Source: Oceanobacillus halotolerans (GTDB lineage: Bacteria > Bacillota > Bacilli > Bacillales > Amphibacillaceae). From it: 64,000 bases of DNA. This document shows positions 24,951-36,757 of the stretch, piece by piece. The notes under the pieces were generated by a model. The model worked only from the letters and a program-made list of their open reading frames with translations. It was not told where the DNA came from and did not search any database. Where the stretch lies: the NCBI RefSeq assembly GCF_010993955.1, contig NZ_WIXL01000011.1:40109-104108 (forward strand), read 5' to 3'. The position numbers were made by a program, and so were the translations under genes. Numbering within the stretch: position 1 is the stretch's first letter; each line of letters opens with the position of its first letter.

Positions 24951-24973
24951 AAAAGCCCTCCTTATAGGAAGGC
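24951..24973 (-). terminator. Intrinsic terminator of yunC
   Basis: On the minus strand GCCTTCC pairs with GGAGGGC (one mismatch) and is followed by TTTTTCC. Confidence 0.65.
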
Positions 24974-24979
24974 ACTTCT

Positions 24980-25288
24980 TTACTTAACTAACTTTAATAA
25001 AGCGTCTTTCCCAATCATACCTTCTTCCCATCCATATGCTTCTTTGGATGCATTGGTAACTTTGTTTAATGGCGCATGAAGAAGCTGGTCTATCGTTTTA
25101 ACTCCCATTGCACGACCTGCTATCACTTCACGATCTGCTAATTTTTCATTTAAAACATCTACATCCAATGCTGCACACATAATATAACCGACATCGTTAG
25201 AAATGGTTAACAAGTTCGTTTTTGGAAGCTCCACTCGAGTTGCCGTAAATTGATGACCATCAATATCTAGTGGTTTTACTGTAATCAT
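24980..25288 (-). CDS. yunC: YunC family protein (DUF1805)
   Basis: A 102-residue cytosolic protein matching YunC/DUF1805: VELPKTNLLTISNDVGYIMC, ALDVDVLNEKL, AGRAMGVKTIDQLL and a C-terminal GMIGKDALLKLV. Function is unknown in the family. GGAGGCG precedes the ATG. In B. subtilis yunC lies in the yunBCDEF cluster; here a repeat composite of about 0.7 kb separates it from yunD and an HD-GYP gene separates it from yunB. Confidence 0.88.
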   Translation of the reverse strand: MITVKPLDIDGHQFTATRVELPKTNLLTISNDVGYIMCAALDVDVLNEKLADREVIAGRAMGVKTIDQLLHAPLNKVTNASKEAYGWEEGMIGKDALLKLVK

Positions 25289-25409
25289 AAATTCAAAACG
25301 CCTCCTTTGCGATGTACACTATACGTTATGCACAAAGGAGGCATAATGACACAACTATTTCATGCTGATTGTTGCTTATAATCTATATAATGCGCAGTAA
25401 AGTAGTACT

Positions 25410-25720
25410 GTTGATTTCCGCTCCGGACAGTCGCTTTCACCACGGGCATAAGTGCGACATCTGTTCAAACTTTACGTTTTCACAGTGTCTTCTTTACCGC
25501 AGGCACGGCCTCAGCCTCCTCTATAGAAAAGCGTAAGCGCCTTGGTCACACCCGACAAGCTTAAGCCAAGCCTCGTGTGGCGGTTTTTGCCACAAAGAGG
25601 ATTGACTTAAGACCTCGAGGGTGTAGGCGCTGTAGCTAGACATCGGAAGAAGACCACTTCCTGCTCGGTCTGGACACGTGCTTTTCCTGCAGGAGTCGAC
25701 TGTCCTTCGCTCCAATCAAC
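25410..25720 (+). repeat. R3 repeat, copy 1 (GTTGATT...AATCAAC ends)
   Basis: A 311-bp element. Left end GTTGATT-TCCGCTCC-GGACAGTC, right end GACTGTCC-TTCGCTCC-AATCAAC: the outer 7-mers and inner 8-mers are inverted, but the middle octamers (TCCGCTCC, TTCGCTCC) point the same way. The interior contains CATAAGTGCGACATCTGTTC and TTTTCACAGTGTCTTCTTTA, which recur in all other R3 copies. No credible gene. Other copies: 34226-34624 (inverted), 46744-46935, and partial 28447, 39096, 42213 and 55690. Confidence 0.75.
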
Positions 25721-25776
25721 TATTATATTAGCATCAATGATGATCTAAATATGATTAGTCCACGAGCTAGCGTAGG

Positions 25777-25879
25777 AAAAACACGGAGACTCCTGCAGGA
25801 AGTAGGAGATCGGTGAGACCCCACAGGGCGCTAGCCCGAGGAGGCTCACCACTCCCCGCGGAAAGCGAAGTGTTTTTCC
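25777..25879 (+). repeat. R4 repeat, copy 1 (GGAAAAACAC ends)
   Basis: A 103-bp G+C-rich element with perfect 10-bp inverted ends GGAAAAACAC/GTGTTTTTCC. The interior has GACTCCTGCAGGAAG, TGAGACCCCACAGG and GAGGAGGCTCACC, a pattern I recall as widespread in Bacillaceae intergenic DNA. It lies beside R3 copy 1; both are enclosed by ATGCGCAGTAA (25390) and TTACTGCGCAT (25906). The rest of the 710-bp yunC-yunD gap shows nothing else. Confidence 0.7.
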
Positions 25880-25998
25880 GAAGCGAAGCAATGTGCATAT
25901 TCTAGTTACTGCGCATAATCCATCTTCTGTTCATTAAGCAATCATGCATACTTACTAAAGCAATATTTCAGAAAAAGGCAACGTAAAAAAGGTTATAC

Positions 25999-27390
25999 TT
26001 ATTTCCAATTCCGTAATGTATGTGCGAGTAAATCCCGCAAAAACTCAGGGAGAAAAAATCGTTTTGAATCTGAACGTGCTACCTCAGGAAGCAACCTGCC
26101 AAATGTAAATGTATCTGCTGTTGCTAATGAATATGTTTTTTCTTGGTCAATTGGATTACCATTTTGCATTACACTTACCACATATTCTTCTCCATCTTCT
26201 CTTTTTTGTGTTTTAACATCCAATCCAGAGAATATCATTTTTCCGATAACCTTCCCTCGAAAGCCAAAGCCTTTTAATGGCAGCTCAATAAATTGCCTTG
26301 TGAAGCTTGCACGGACCACTTCAATAAGTTCATCTCCTTTAACTGTCACAACACACGGATTGATTGGATGTGGACAAATACGATGAACGTCCTTATAGGT
26401 TACATTCCCTGGTGAAATATGATCTAATAGTACCCCAGCATTTAACATCGCACAATCTGCATCTGTCCAGGCTTTTAACGTATTTGTAAGCTGTTGCATT
26501 ATTAGTGTATTTTTAAACCAATTAACTTCTAACTTTTTTTCTAGTTGGACAACTGTATCCCCTAGTTTTTCATCTGCAGCTTTTCTTAAATGCTGGAGAG
26601 ATTGAATTGTTTTTTTATCATTTGGTAAGTGGGTAATATCGGTTGCATAAGCTTCTTTGTCAACTAGTTTTTTTTCTGTATGGTCCCATGTTAAAATTAC
26701 TTCCCCTATAAATGCACAGTTCTTTCCTGCAGCGGTAATCAATGTTTGATCGACTGTCTCACCAGTTCGCAATAAATGATGTGTATGTCCCCCAATAATC
26801 ACATCAATTTCTGGAAACTTTCTTGCAATTTCCTGATCTTCTGTAATGCCTAAATGGGAAAGCAATATAATAATATCCGATGATTCTTTTATTTCATTTA
26901 TATACCTTTCCAATGTTTTATAAGGATCAGTTATGTGCCAATCCAACAATTCATAAAAAGCATTAAAAGGTGCTGTTAATCCAATAATTCCGATATCCAC
27001 CCCATTTATGGAGTGGAGCTTTGTATAAGGTTGTAGCCACGCTGGCTTTACATCATCTAAACTATGTAAGTTAGCGCAAATAACCTGAAAACGAGCATCA
27101 TCATATAAATGAAAAAGATCTGAATGCTCTAAGGTAATGCCCTCATTATTTCCAATTGTAGCCAAGTTGTACGCTGCATCATTTAACAACTGAACATTCG
27201 ACTTCCCTTTAAAGGCCTCAGCTATTGGATGCACGCGATCCATATGATCTCCAATGTCTACTATCCAATAATCATCATTTCCTAGTTTTCTTTGTTCTTT
27301 TGCTTGGTTTAAATATTGAACCACTTTTGGCCATTGTTCAAAATGACTGTGTAAATCATTTGTATAGTAAAAGTAAAGTTTTTCCTGCAT
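25999..27390 (-). CDS. yunD: YunD metallophosphatase / 5'-nucleotidase-like protein
   Basis: A 463-residue two-domain enzyme of the 5'-nucleotidase (UshA/YfkN) superfamily. N-terminal dinuclear metal domain: TNDLHSHFE (Asp, His), VDIGDHMDR, TIGNNEG, LLSHLG and IGGHTHHL. C-terminal substrate domain: AMLNAGVLLDHISPGNVTYKDV and SLATADTFTFG. No signal peptide is visible, so it is probably cytosolic, unusual for the superfamily but as for B. subtilis YunD. The natural substrate is unknown. It follows yunE by a 13-bp gap, so the two are cotranscribed. Confidence 0.88.
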   Translation of the reverse strand: MQEKLYFYYTNDLHSHFEQWPKVVQYLNQAKEQRKLGNDDYWIVDIGDHMDRVHPIAEAFKGKSNVQLLNDAAYNLATIGNNEGITLEHSDLFHLYDDARFQVICANLHSLDDVKPAWLQPYTKLHSINGVDIGIIGLTAPFNAFYELLDWHITDPYKTLERYINEIKESSDIIILLSHLGITEDQEIARKFPEIDVIIGGHTHHLLRTGETVDQTLITAAGKNCAFIGEVILTWDHTEKKLVDKEAYATDITHLPNDKKTIQSLQHLRKAADEKLGDTVVQLEKKLEVNWFKNTLIMQQLTNTLKAWTDADCAMLNAGVLLDHISPGNVTYKDVHRICPHPINPCVVTVKGDELIEVVRASFTRQFIELPLKGFGFRGKVIGKMIFSGLDVKTQKREDGEEYVVSVMQNGNPIDQEKTYSLATADTFTFGRLLPEVARSDSKRFFLPEFLRDLLAHTLRNWK

Positions 27391-27403
27391 GGTTTCATAC
27401 TCC

Positions 27404-28216
27404 TTATAATAGTCCTTCGAAAATTAATCGTATTCCAACTAAAATGAGTAATAGACGCAACATCCATTTCAATACTTCTCCATTTACCATTTGATTCACT
27501 TTTGCACCTAAAATCCCACCAATGATTGCCCCAGGAATAAAAAATAACGCATATTCCCAAGCAATATGGCCTAATGCAATGTGGGTACTAGCATTAATGA
27601 TACTGACAAAAAAGATCATAAACATGGACGTTGCTGCTGCAATATGAGCTGGAAAACCAAAAAGTAAAATCATAGTCGGCACCATAATTGCACCGCCACC
27701 AATACCAAATAAACCGGAAAGTACCCCTACAAATAAAGAGATAATAAAACTTTGCCATATCGAAATATGATACTGATATGTTTGTCCACCAACATGAAAC
27801 ACTCGCATTGTTTTTCCTTGAACAGGATTATTTCGGGGTTGTCGTTTTATAAATAATAATAACGCTAAAAAAATCATGACAAAACCAAAATAGATCGAGA
27901 AAAGGTCCATGTTTATAAATTGATTTAACCATGAACCAAAAACACCACCAGGAATACTACCTGTCAGAAAAAGAAAACCAATCCGATAATCGACACGGCC
28001 TTTCCTAAAGTAGGAAATGGTTGACGATAATGCAGTAAAAACCATGGTTACTAAAGAAATACCTACAATGACTTGTGGACTCGCCCATTCAAAAGTATTG
28101 TAAGACTTATGTAAGAATAACAAGGTTGGAACTAGTATAACCCCACCACCAAGACCAACCAAACTGCCAAAAAATGCTGTTACAATCCCAATTAACACAC
28201 AAATGAGATAAACCAA
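27404..28216 (-). CDS. yunE: TauE/SafE-family anion permease YunE
   Basis: A 270-residue membrane protein with about eight spans in two repeated halves, each opening with the family motif: FFGSLVGLGGGVILVPTLLF at 15-34 and GLFGIGGGAIMVPTMILLFG at 168-187. TauE/SafE proteins export sulfite, sulfonates or related organic anions; the substrate here is unknown. First gene of a yunE-yunD unit. ATG start; the preceding 400 bp contain only a degenerate R3 fragment. Confidence 0.88.
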   Translation of the reverse strand: MVYLICVLIGIVTAFFGSLVGLGGGVILVPTLLFLHKSYNTFEWASPQVIVGISLVTMVFTALSSTISYFRKGRVDYRIGFLFLTGSIPGGVFGSWLNQFINMDLFSIYFGFVMIFLALLLFIKRQPRNNPVQGKTMRVFHVGGQTYQYHISIWQSFIISLFVGVLSGLFGIGGGAIMVPTMILLFGFPAHIAAATSMFMIFFVSIINASTHIALGHIAWEYALFFIPGAIIGGILGAKVNQMVNGEVLKWMLRLLLILVGIRLIFEGLL

Positions 28217-28446
28217 TGAATAATTCCCTTCAATCTGTCTAGTCTTTTTTTCTTTTTAGATGTCCTACTATCCTAACATTAAATGAACACAACGACTAAT
28301 TTTTTTATGGCTGTTTTCTATAAAATTGCTGCTTTTTCATGTAAATTGTAATGAAAAGTTTACCTATAATGCGACATAACTTTAACTTGAGTTACTTCCA
28401 TCCTTTTTAAAATGAGCGCTAATGCAACACTGTGTGAAAATACTCG

Positions 28447-28497
28447 GTCACCATGAGCACAAGTGCGATATCTGTTTAAACTTGTTCGTTTTCACAG
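28447..28497 (+). repeat. Partial R3 repeat
   Basis: Carries CACAAGTGCGATATCTGTT and CGTTTTCACAG, the R3 interior, without recognisable ends. It is the only feature seen in the 409-bp gap between yunE and sufB apart from the suf terminator. Confidence 0.5.
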
Positions 28498-28575
28498 CTA
28501 CTATCGAACTGAAAGTCTTTATTAGGATTGAAAGTCTTCAGCAATGAAAATATGCGGAAACCACCCTTTTAATAA

Positions 28576-28607
28576 CATAAAAAAGAGCCCCACAAAATGG
28601 GGACTCT
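28576..28607 (-). terminator. Intrinsic terminator of the suf operon
   Basis: On the minus strand AGAGTCCCC pairs with GGGGCTCT (one bulge) and is followed by TTTTTTATG. Confidence 0.85.
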
Positions 28608-28625
28608 CTTACCATTAAATAGAAA

Positions 28626-30023
28626 TTAACCGATTGAACCTTCCATTTCGAACTTGATTAAACGATTCATTTCGACCGCATATTCCATTGGAAGCTCCTT
28701 TGTAAATGGTTCGATAAAGCCCATTACAATCATTTCCGTAGCCTCTTCTTCAGATAGCCCTCTACTCATAAGGTAGAATAACTGTTCCTCTGAAACTTTA
28801 GAAACTTTTGCTTCGTGTTCTAACGAAATGTTGTTGTTGTACACTTCGTTATATGGAATCGTATCAGAAGTGGATTCATTATCCATAATTAACGTATCAC
28901 ATTCAATGTTAGAACGTGCTCCATCCGCTTTACGGCCAAAGTGAACCATTCCACGGTACGATACTTTACCACCTTGTTTTGAAATTGATTTAGATACAAT
29001 CGTTGAGGAAGTGTTTGGTGCTAAGTGATACATTTTAGCACCTGCATCTTGCAATTGTCCTTTTCCTGCTAAGGCAATTGACAAAGTATTGCCACGTGCA
29101 CCTTCACCTTTTAGGAGTACGGACGGGTATTTCATTGTTAATTTTGAGCCAATGTTACCATCAATCCATTCCATTGTTGCATTCGCATCAGCTGATGCAC
29201 GTTTTGTTACCAAGTTATACACATTGTTTGCCCAGTTTTGGATCGTTGTATAACGGCAGTATGCATCTTTATGAATAAAAATCTCTACAACTGCACTGTG
29301 TAACGAATTTGTTGTATACACAGGTGCTGTACAACCTTCTACATAATGAACAGAAGAACCTTCATCTGCAATAATTAACGTACGTTCAAACTGACCCATA
29401 TTTTCCGAGTTAATACGGAAATAGGCTTGTAATGGAGTGGTTGTTTGAACCCCTTTTGGTACATAAATGAATGATCCACCAGACCATACAGCAGAGTTTA
29501 AGGCAGCAAATTTGTTATCTGATGCTGGAATTACTTTACCGAAATACTCTTTAAAGAGATCTTCGTTTTCTTTTAATGCAGTATCTGTATCTTTAAACAC
29601 AATACCCATTTCTTCCAAGTCTTCTTTAAGACTATGGTATACTACCTCTGACTCATACTGAGCAGATACACCAGCTAAATATTTTTGCTCTGCTTCCGGT
29701 ATACCTAATTTATCAAATGTCTGTTTGATTTCATCTGGTACTTCATCCCATGTTTTTTCCGTTCTCTCAGATGGTTTTACATAGTAAATAATCTCATCGA
29801 AGTCAAGTTCTGATAGGTCTCCACCCCATTGTGGCATTGGCATTTTATAAAATTGTTCCAACGCCTTTAGCCGGTAGTCTAACATCCATTGTGGTTCTTC
29901 TTTCATTCGAGAAATTTCTTCTACAATTTCGCGAGTTAAACCTTTTCCTGAACGAAATACGGAAACATCTTTATCATGAAATCCATATTTATACTCATCT
30001 ATTTCAGGCATGTTTTTTGCCAT
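28626..30023 (-). CDS. sufB: SufB, Fe-S cluster scaffold subunit
   Basis: A 465-residue cytosolic SufB, which with SufC and SufD forms the SufBC2D scaffold that assembles Fe-S clusters. Diagnostic segments: [28 protein letters not shown] with the Cys implicated in sulfur acceptance, and [13 protein letters not shown]. Length is normal. AAAGGAGGG precedes the ATG. Last of the sufC-D-S-U-B operon, 14 bp after sufU. Confidence 0.96.
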   Translation of the reverse strand: MAKNMPEIDEYKYGFHDKDVSVFRSGKGLTREIVEEISRMKEEPQWMLDYRLKALEQFYKMPMPQWGGDLSELDFDEIIYYVKPSERTEKTWDEVPDEIKQTFDKLGIPEAEQKYLAGVSAQYESEVVYHSLKEDLEEMGIVFKDTDTALKENEDLFKEYFGKVIPASDNKFAALNSAVWSGGSFIYVPKGVQTTTPLQAYFRINSENMGQFERTLIIADEGSSVHYVEGCTAPVYTTNSLHSAVVEIFIHKDAYCRYTTIQNWANNVYNLVTKRASADANATMEWIDGNIGSKLTMKYPSVLLKGEGARGNTLSIALAGKGQLQDAGAKMYHLAPNTSSTIVSKSISKQGGKVSYRGMVHFGRKADGARSNIECDTLIMDNESTSDTIPYNEVYNNNISLEHEAKVSKVSEEQLFYLMSRGLSEEEATEMIVMGFIEPFTKELPMEYAVEMNRLIKFEMEGSIG

Positions 30024-30037
30024 AAATAAACCCTCCT

Positions 30038-32989
<2,952 letters not shown>

Positions 32990-33006
32990 TTTACCCCTCC
33001 TAACGA

Positions 33007-33792
33007 TTACGCTTCTTGCCCGACAGTTTCGTCTTCGATACCTAGTTCTTCTTTAATCCAGTCATACCCTTCTGCTTCTAGTCGTTGTGCTAGTTCAGGG
33101 CCACCAGATTTAACAACACGGCCTTGCATCATAACATGTACAGCATCTGGTGTAATATAGTTTAATAGGCGTTGATAGTGTGTAATAATTAAGCAGCCGA
33201 AGTTTTCATCACGTAGTTTATTAATGCCTTTTGATACAACTTTTAATGCGTCAATATCTAAACCAGAGTCAATTTCATCTAAGATCGCGATTTCAGGTTT
33301 TAATAGCATTAATTGAAGAATTTCATTACGTTTTTTCTCACCGCCAGAGAATCCTTCATTCAAATAACGCTGTGCCATATTTTTATCAATTTCTAGATAA
33401 TCTAATGCTTCATCCATTTCCTTAATAAACTTCATTAAAGGAATTTCGTCGCCTTCTTCACGACGTGCATTAATAGAAGAACGTAGGAAATCAGATGTTG
33501 TTACACCACTAATCTCACTTGGGTATTGCATCGCTAGGAAAAGTCCTGCACGTGCACGTTCATCTACATCCATTTCAAGAACGTCTTCTCCATCAAGTAG
33601 AACACTACCCTCTGTGATTTCAAATTTTGGATGTCCCATTATAGCCGAAGCTAAAGTTGATTTACCTGTTCCGTTTGGTCCCATAATTGCATGGAACTCT
33701 CCACCTTTTATCGTAAGGTCTACACCCTTTAATATTTCGTTACCTTCAATCGAAACATGAAGATTTTTGATTTCTAGTGTTGATCCTGCCAT
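33007..33792 (-). CDS. sufC: SufC, ABC-type ATPase of the SUF scaffold
   Basis: A 261-residue soluble ABC ATPase that drives conformational change in SufBC2D. Seen: Walker A GPNGTGKST, Q-loop AMQYPSEISGV, signature FSGGEKKR, Walker B IAILDEIDSGLD and the H-loop LIITHYQRLL. Start placed at MAGSTLEIKNLH because CGGAGG lies 7 bp upstream; 13 further open codons lack a ribosome site. First gene of the operon. Confidence 0.96.
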   Translation of the reverse strand: MAGSTLEIKNLHVSIEGNEILKGVDLTIKGGEFHAIMGPNGTGKSTLASAIMGHPKFEITEGSVLLDGEDVLEMDVDERARAGLFLAMQYPSEISGVTTSDFLRSSINARREEGDEIPLMKFIKEMDEALDYLEIDKNMAQRYLNEGFSGGEKKRNEILQLMLLKPEIAILDEIDSGLDIDALKVVSKGINKLRDENFGCLIITHYQRLLNYITPDAVHVMMQGRVVKSGGPELAQRLEAEGYDWIKEELGIEDETVGQEA

Positions 33793-33830
33793 AACGATAC
33801 CTCCGTTTACTATTAAATGTTTATTTCTCA

Positions 33831-33897
33831 AATGGATTTTTATCCATTCTCAATCTATTCTCATTACAATCTTAAAGCATTTCGAATCTATTATCAA
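33831..33897 (-). promoter_or_regulatory. Predicted suf promoter and leader palindrome
   Basis: On the minus strand TTGATA (33892-33897) and TAAGAT (33869-33874) are separated by 17 bp, a plausible vegetative promoter. In the leader, AATGGAT-TTTT-ATCCATT (33831-33848) is a perfect inverted repeat about 20-40 nt downstream of the expected start. It could be an operator or an mRNA hairpin. No regulator is proven. Confidence 0.45.
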
Positions 33898-33969
33898 CCT
33901 TTTAAACCATGTATAATATGTATAAAAATTTTACCTACTAGCATTATGCCCCACTTTTCATTTAAGTAA

Positions 33970-34013
33970 GCTGTTTATAATAAGATTGTTCCCTTTTTTC
34001 CAGTATGAATCTT
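33970..34013 (-). repeat. R6 repeat, copy 2 (inverted)
   Basis: Minus strand reads AAGATTCATACTGG, then AACAATCTTATTATAAACAG, matching copy 1 at 15340-15380 with several changes. Confidence 0.55.
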
Positions 34014-34068
34014 AATGAACAGTAGATAGATTATACCTCGTAAATGTTTTCTCTATAATTACCTCTTC

Positions 34069-34173
34069 GGAAAAACATTTCGCTTTCCGCGGACTCCCCA
34101 CGAGCCTCCTCGTGAAACCCACACTGCGGGGTCTCTTAGGCTCGTTTTTCCGCAGGAGTCTTCATGTTTTTCC
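34069..34173 (+). repeat. R4 repeat, copy 2 (GGAAAAACAT ends)
   Basis: A 105-bp element with perfect 10-bp inverted ends GGAAAAACAT/ATGTTTTTCC. The interior holds CTTTCCGCGGACTCC, GAGCCTCCTCGTG and GCGGGGTCTC, the R4 core read from the opposite strand. It lies next to an inverted R3 copy, the same R3-R4 pairing as at 25.4-25.9 kb. Confidence 0.7.
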
Positions 34174-34225
34174 TTCGCTAGTTTTGTGCTATTTTGCTTC
34201 TTATCAATATACTACTGATTAAAAC

Positions 34226-34624
34226 TTGATTGGAGCGTAGAACAGTCGACTCCTGCGGAAAAAACAACAGCTAGATCTGAGCAGGAAGCGTCTTTTACTT
34301 CCGATGTCAAGTTGCAGTGCCTACCCCTCGAGGTCATAAGTCAATCCACATTACGCGCACAAAGCGCCACGCCGAGGCTCGGCTTAAGCTTGGCAGATAA
34401 GAAACAAAACGTTCTTACTGCATAAGTGCAACTAAGGCTTTCGCCATAAAACTTGGCGAAAAGCCTAGTTTTCTAATCGGGGGTGATCAAGACACTTCCG
34501 CTCTTCTATATAGGAAGCTAAAAGCGTTGTCCGCGGCAAAGAAGACACTGTGAAAACGTAAAGTTTGAACAGATGTCGCACCTGTGCCCATGGTTAAAGC
34601 GACTGTCTGGAGCGAAAATCAATT
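34226..34624 (-). repeat. R3 repeat, copy 2 (inverted), containing an R5 piece
   Basis: Inverted relative to copy 1: ends TTGATT-GGAGCGTA-GAACAGTC and GACTGTCT-GGAGCGAA-AATCAATT, again with inverted outer arms and same-orientation middle octamers. An R5 segment (34421-34475, with TTCGCCATAAAACTTGGCGA) is embedded within it, which explains its greater length (about 399 bp). With R6 and R4 copies this fills most of the sufC to 34.7 kb gap. Confidence 0.7.
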
Positions 34625-34689
34625 CGCAACCTTACGATGCATTATACAGATAATGCGTCGTACTTTTTGGAAAGTTTCTTATGTAAAAG

Positions 34690-34722
34690 TAAAACTGGTG
34701 CTTCATTTTGGAAAGCACCAGT
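34690..34722 (-). terminator. Intrinsic terminator of the 56-codon gene
   Basis: ACTGGTGCTT pairs with AAGCACCAGT over about nine bases; T-rich tails follow on both strands. It lies 19 bp past the stop codon at 34741. Confidence 0.75.
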
Positions 34723-34740
34723 ATATTTTTTCTATATATG

Positions 34741-34911
34741 TTATGTGTGTAACTGACTATCGAGTTCTGCGACAAGATGTTTACATTTTTCATAATCTTT
34801 ATTTCTCCGTTTTTCCACTGCCATGCGTTTATCTAACTTTCTTCCATACTCCTTATACCCCATGCCATGTGATTGTTGCATTGCTTTCTCCATCTCAGGT
34901 GTGTACTCCAT
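34741..34911 (-). CDS. Small basic helical protein, 56 residues, unknown
   Basis: Unrecognised protein beginning MEYTPEMEKAMQQSHGMG, then RKLDKRMAVEKRRNKDYEK and a leucine-bearing tail; it is hydrophilic, Lys/Glu-rich and probably a helical hairpin. No ribosome site fits the ATG. A good site (AAAGGATGA) lies about 24 bp upstream, and an in-frame ATT at 34929 is correctly spaced from it, so initiation at ATT (adding six residues) is possible. It is followed by a terminator and isolated between repeats and metQ. Coding status rests on composition and context. Confidence 0.6.
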   Translation of the reverse strand: MEYTPEMEKAMQQSHGMGYKEYGRKLDKRMAVEKRRNKDYEKCKHLVAELDSQLHT

Positions 34912-35118
34912 ACGTAAGCCACTATAAATAGTGAATCATCCTTTCGTTTTATTTACATAAACCATCATATCATCAAGGAGAAACCAAAACAAAACGGATT
35001 TAGGAGCATAATTCTTGATACATTTCTAAATGACTCACTGTCTCGCGAATAACAATCAATCTTCTTTACATTTAGCGAATTAATCGTATATACAATGAAT
35101 TACTCTAAAATCAAAAAT

Positions 35119-35934
35119 TTATTCGCCACCTACTGGAACAACTGCACCTTCATATTCTTCTTTAATAAAGTTTTGGATCTCTTGAGAATGTAAAATATCT
35201 ACTAGTGTATTTAATGCTTCGTTATTCTTATCTTCAGATTGAACAGCCACAACGTTTACATATTCTGACTCTTCCCCTTCAACAAAGATTGCATCTTCTA
35301 CTGGATTCAAACCAGCACCAATTGCATAGTTTGTGTTAATGACAACAAGTGTTTCTTCTTCTGATTCATAATACTCCGGTAAAATAGCTGGATCGTAATC
35401 CGGTGAAAATGTTAAGTTTTTGGGATTTTCAACTATATCATCAATAGTTGCTTCCGACTTTTTCACACTTTCATCTAAGACAAGTAGTCCTTCTTCTTCA
35501 AATAAAGAAAGGATACGTCCATGGTCTGGTACAGAGTTACTTAACAATACTTCAGTACCCTCTGGAATCGCATCAACACTTTCAATGGTTTGAGAATAAA
35601 CCCCAATTGGCTCAATGTGAATACCACCAATATAGTCAAGGTCATAACCAGTATCATCAATAGTTTGATTTAAAAATGGTATATGTTGGAAATAGTTTGC
35701 ATCCAAGTCTCCATTAGCTAGGTCATCATTAGGTAGTACATAATCTTCGTATGGTTCAATTTCTAGTGTGATACCCTCTTCCTCTAACAATGGTTTAGCT
35801 TCTTCTAAAATTTCTGCATGTGGTACACTAGACGCTCCAACCTTTATCGTATTTTCGTCTGAACTACTTTCGTCTCCACATGCTGTTAGTAAAACAACAA
35901 TTAGAATTATTATAAATAAAATCCCTTTTTTCAT
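35119..35934 (-). CDS. metQ: MetQ, methionine-binding lipoprotein
   Basis: A 271-residue substrate-binding lipoprotein of the methionine ABC importer (NlpA family). Signal peptide with lipobox LTAC (Cys19), then KVGASSVPHAEILEEAKPLL, GDLDANYFQHIPFLN and NTNYAIGAGLNP, the standard ligand-contact segments. Last gene of metN-metI-metQ; about 155 bp containing a degenerate R1 copy separate it from metI, yet no separate promoter is obvious. Confidence 0.93.
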   Translation of the reverse strand: MKKGILFIIILIVVLLTACGDESSSDENTIKVGASSVPHAEILEEAKPLLEEEGITLEIEPYEDYVLPNDDLANGDLDANYFQHIPFLNQTIDDTGYDLDYIGGIHIEPIGVYSQTIESVDAIPEGTEVLLSNSVPDHGRILSLFEEEGLLVLDESVKKSEATIDDIVENPKNLTFSPDYDPAILPEYYESEEETLVVINTNYAIGAGLNPVEDAIFVEGEESEYVNVVAVQSEDKNNEALNTLVDILHSQEIQNFIKEEYEGAVVPVGGE

Positions 35935-35963
35935 GTTATTTCTCTCCCTTTTTATAATTTATA

Positions 35964-36073
35964 TAATAAAGCAAACTCATTCAGTGGGGGGTTTTCTTTC
36001 ATCCCCCACTTATACTTCTTTGTTTCTCAAAGTCTTGAAGTGGGGGTCTTACTGCCAGTTAATACGTGATAAA
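35964..36073 (+). repeat. R1 repeat, copy D (internally deleted)
   Basis: About 110 bp with the TCAGTGGGGGG start, then CCCCCACTTATACTTCTTTG, AAGTCTTGAAGTGGGGGTC and a degenerate end ACTGCCAGTTAATACGTGAT. The central GTTCAACTAAC/CGGACATTTACGGG part of full copies is missing. It lies between metI and metQ within one operon. Confidence 0.7.
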
Positions 36074-36088
36074 TAATTTAAAAAGCTC

Positions 36089-36757
36089 TTATCGTTTATC
36101 CAATTTAGATGAAATATAATCCCCAAGGAATTGGAACAAAAATACAATAATGACGATTACTACAGAACAGATAAATACTAGCTCAAAATCACGCCTCTGA
36201 AACCCTGAATAATAAGCATAACTTCCCAGTCCACCAGCTCCTATAGCACCTGCCATTGCGGTATAGCCAATTAGTGCGATAGCCGTTACCGTGAGTCCTG
36301 ACATTAATGCTGGCATTGACTCAGGTAATAATACCCTGAAAATAATTGTCCTTGTCTTGGCACCCATGGATTGTGCAGCCTCAACCACTCCTTTATCCAC
36401 CTCTTTTAAAGCAATTTCAACTAATCTTCCATAAAATGGAGCTGCTCCGATAATAAGTGCTGGTAATGCACCATTTGGTCCACGAATAGTGCCCATCAAA
36501 AAGTCTGTAAATGGAAATAACAGTAATATTAAAATAATAAATGGAATGGCACGAAATACATTGACAAAACTGGCTACGATTAAGTTAATTACTTTGTTTT
36601 GCCATATACCACCTTTATCGGTTAAATAAAGCAATAACCCCAAGAGTGTCCCAAAAACGAAGGTACCAATTAATGCAATAATGGTCATATAAAATGTTTC
36701 ATAGGTTGCTGTCAGTAACTCTTCAACATCTAAACTTTCCAATAAACTAGTCAGCAT
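36089..36757 (-). CDS. metI: MetI, methionine ABC permease
   Basis: A 222-residue permease with five to six spans; the conserved cytoplasmic coupling loop is at EAAQSMGAKTRTIIFRVLLPESMPALMSG (residues about 133-160), the EAA motif of binding-protein-dependent importers. It forms the membrane channel with MetN and MetQ; named MetP in B. subtilis. It overlaps metN by 11 nt, indicating translational coupling. Confidence 0.93.
   Translation of the reverse strand: MLTSLLESLDVEELLTATYETFYMTIIALIGTFVFGTLLGLLLYLTDKGGIWQNKVINLIVASFVNVFRAIPFIILILLLFPFTDFLMGTIRGPNGALPALIIGAAPFYGRLVEIALKEVDKGVVEAAQSMGAKTRTIIFRVLLPESMPALMSGLTVTAIALIGYTAMAGAIGAGGLGSYAYYSGFQRRDFELVFICSVVIVIIVFLFQFLGDYISSKLDKR

Noticed and set aside
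25521..25715. Short frames within R3/R4/R2 repeats (25521, 39159, 42453, 46740, 9063)
   Set aside because: They lie wholly in non-coding repeats, differ between copies and have no ribosome sites. The G+C-rich repeats keep frames open by chance.
34584..34931. A 115-codon plus-strand frame after R3 copy 2
   Set aside because: Antisense to the 56-codon gene and its terminator; the hydrophobic, Tyr/Phe-rich composition does not look like a real membrane protein with a start signal.
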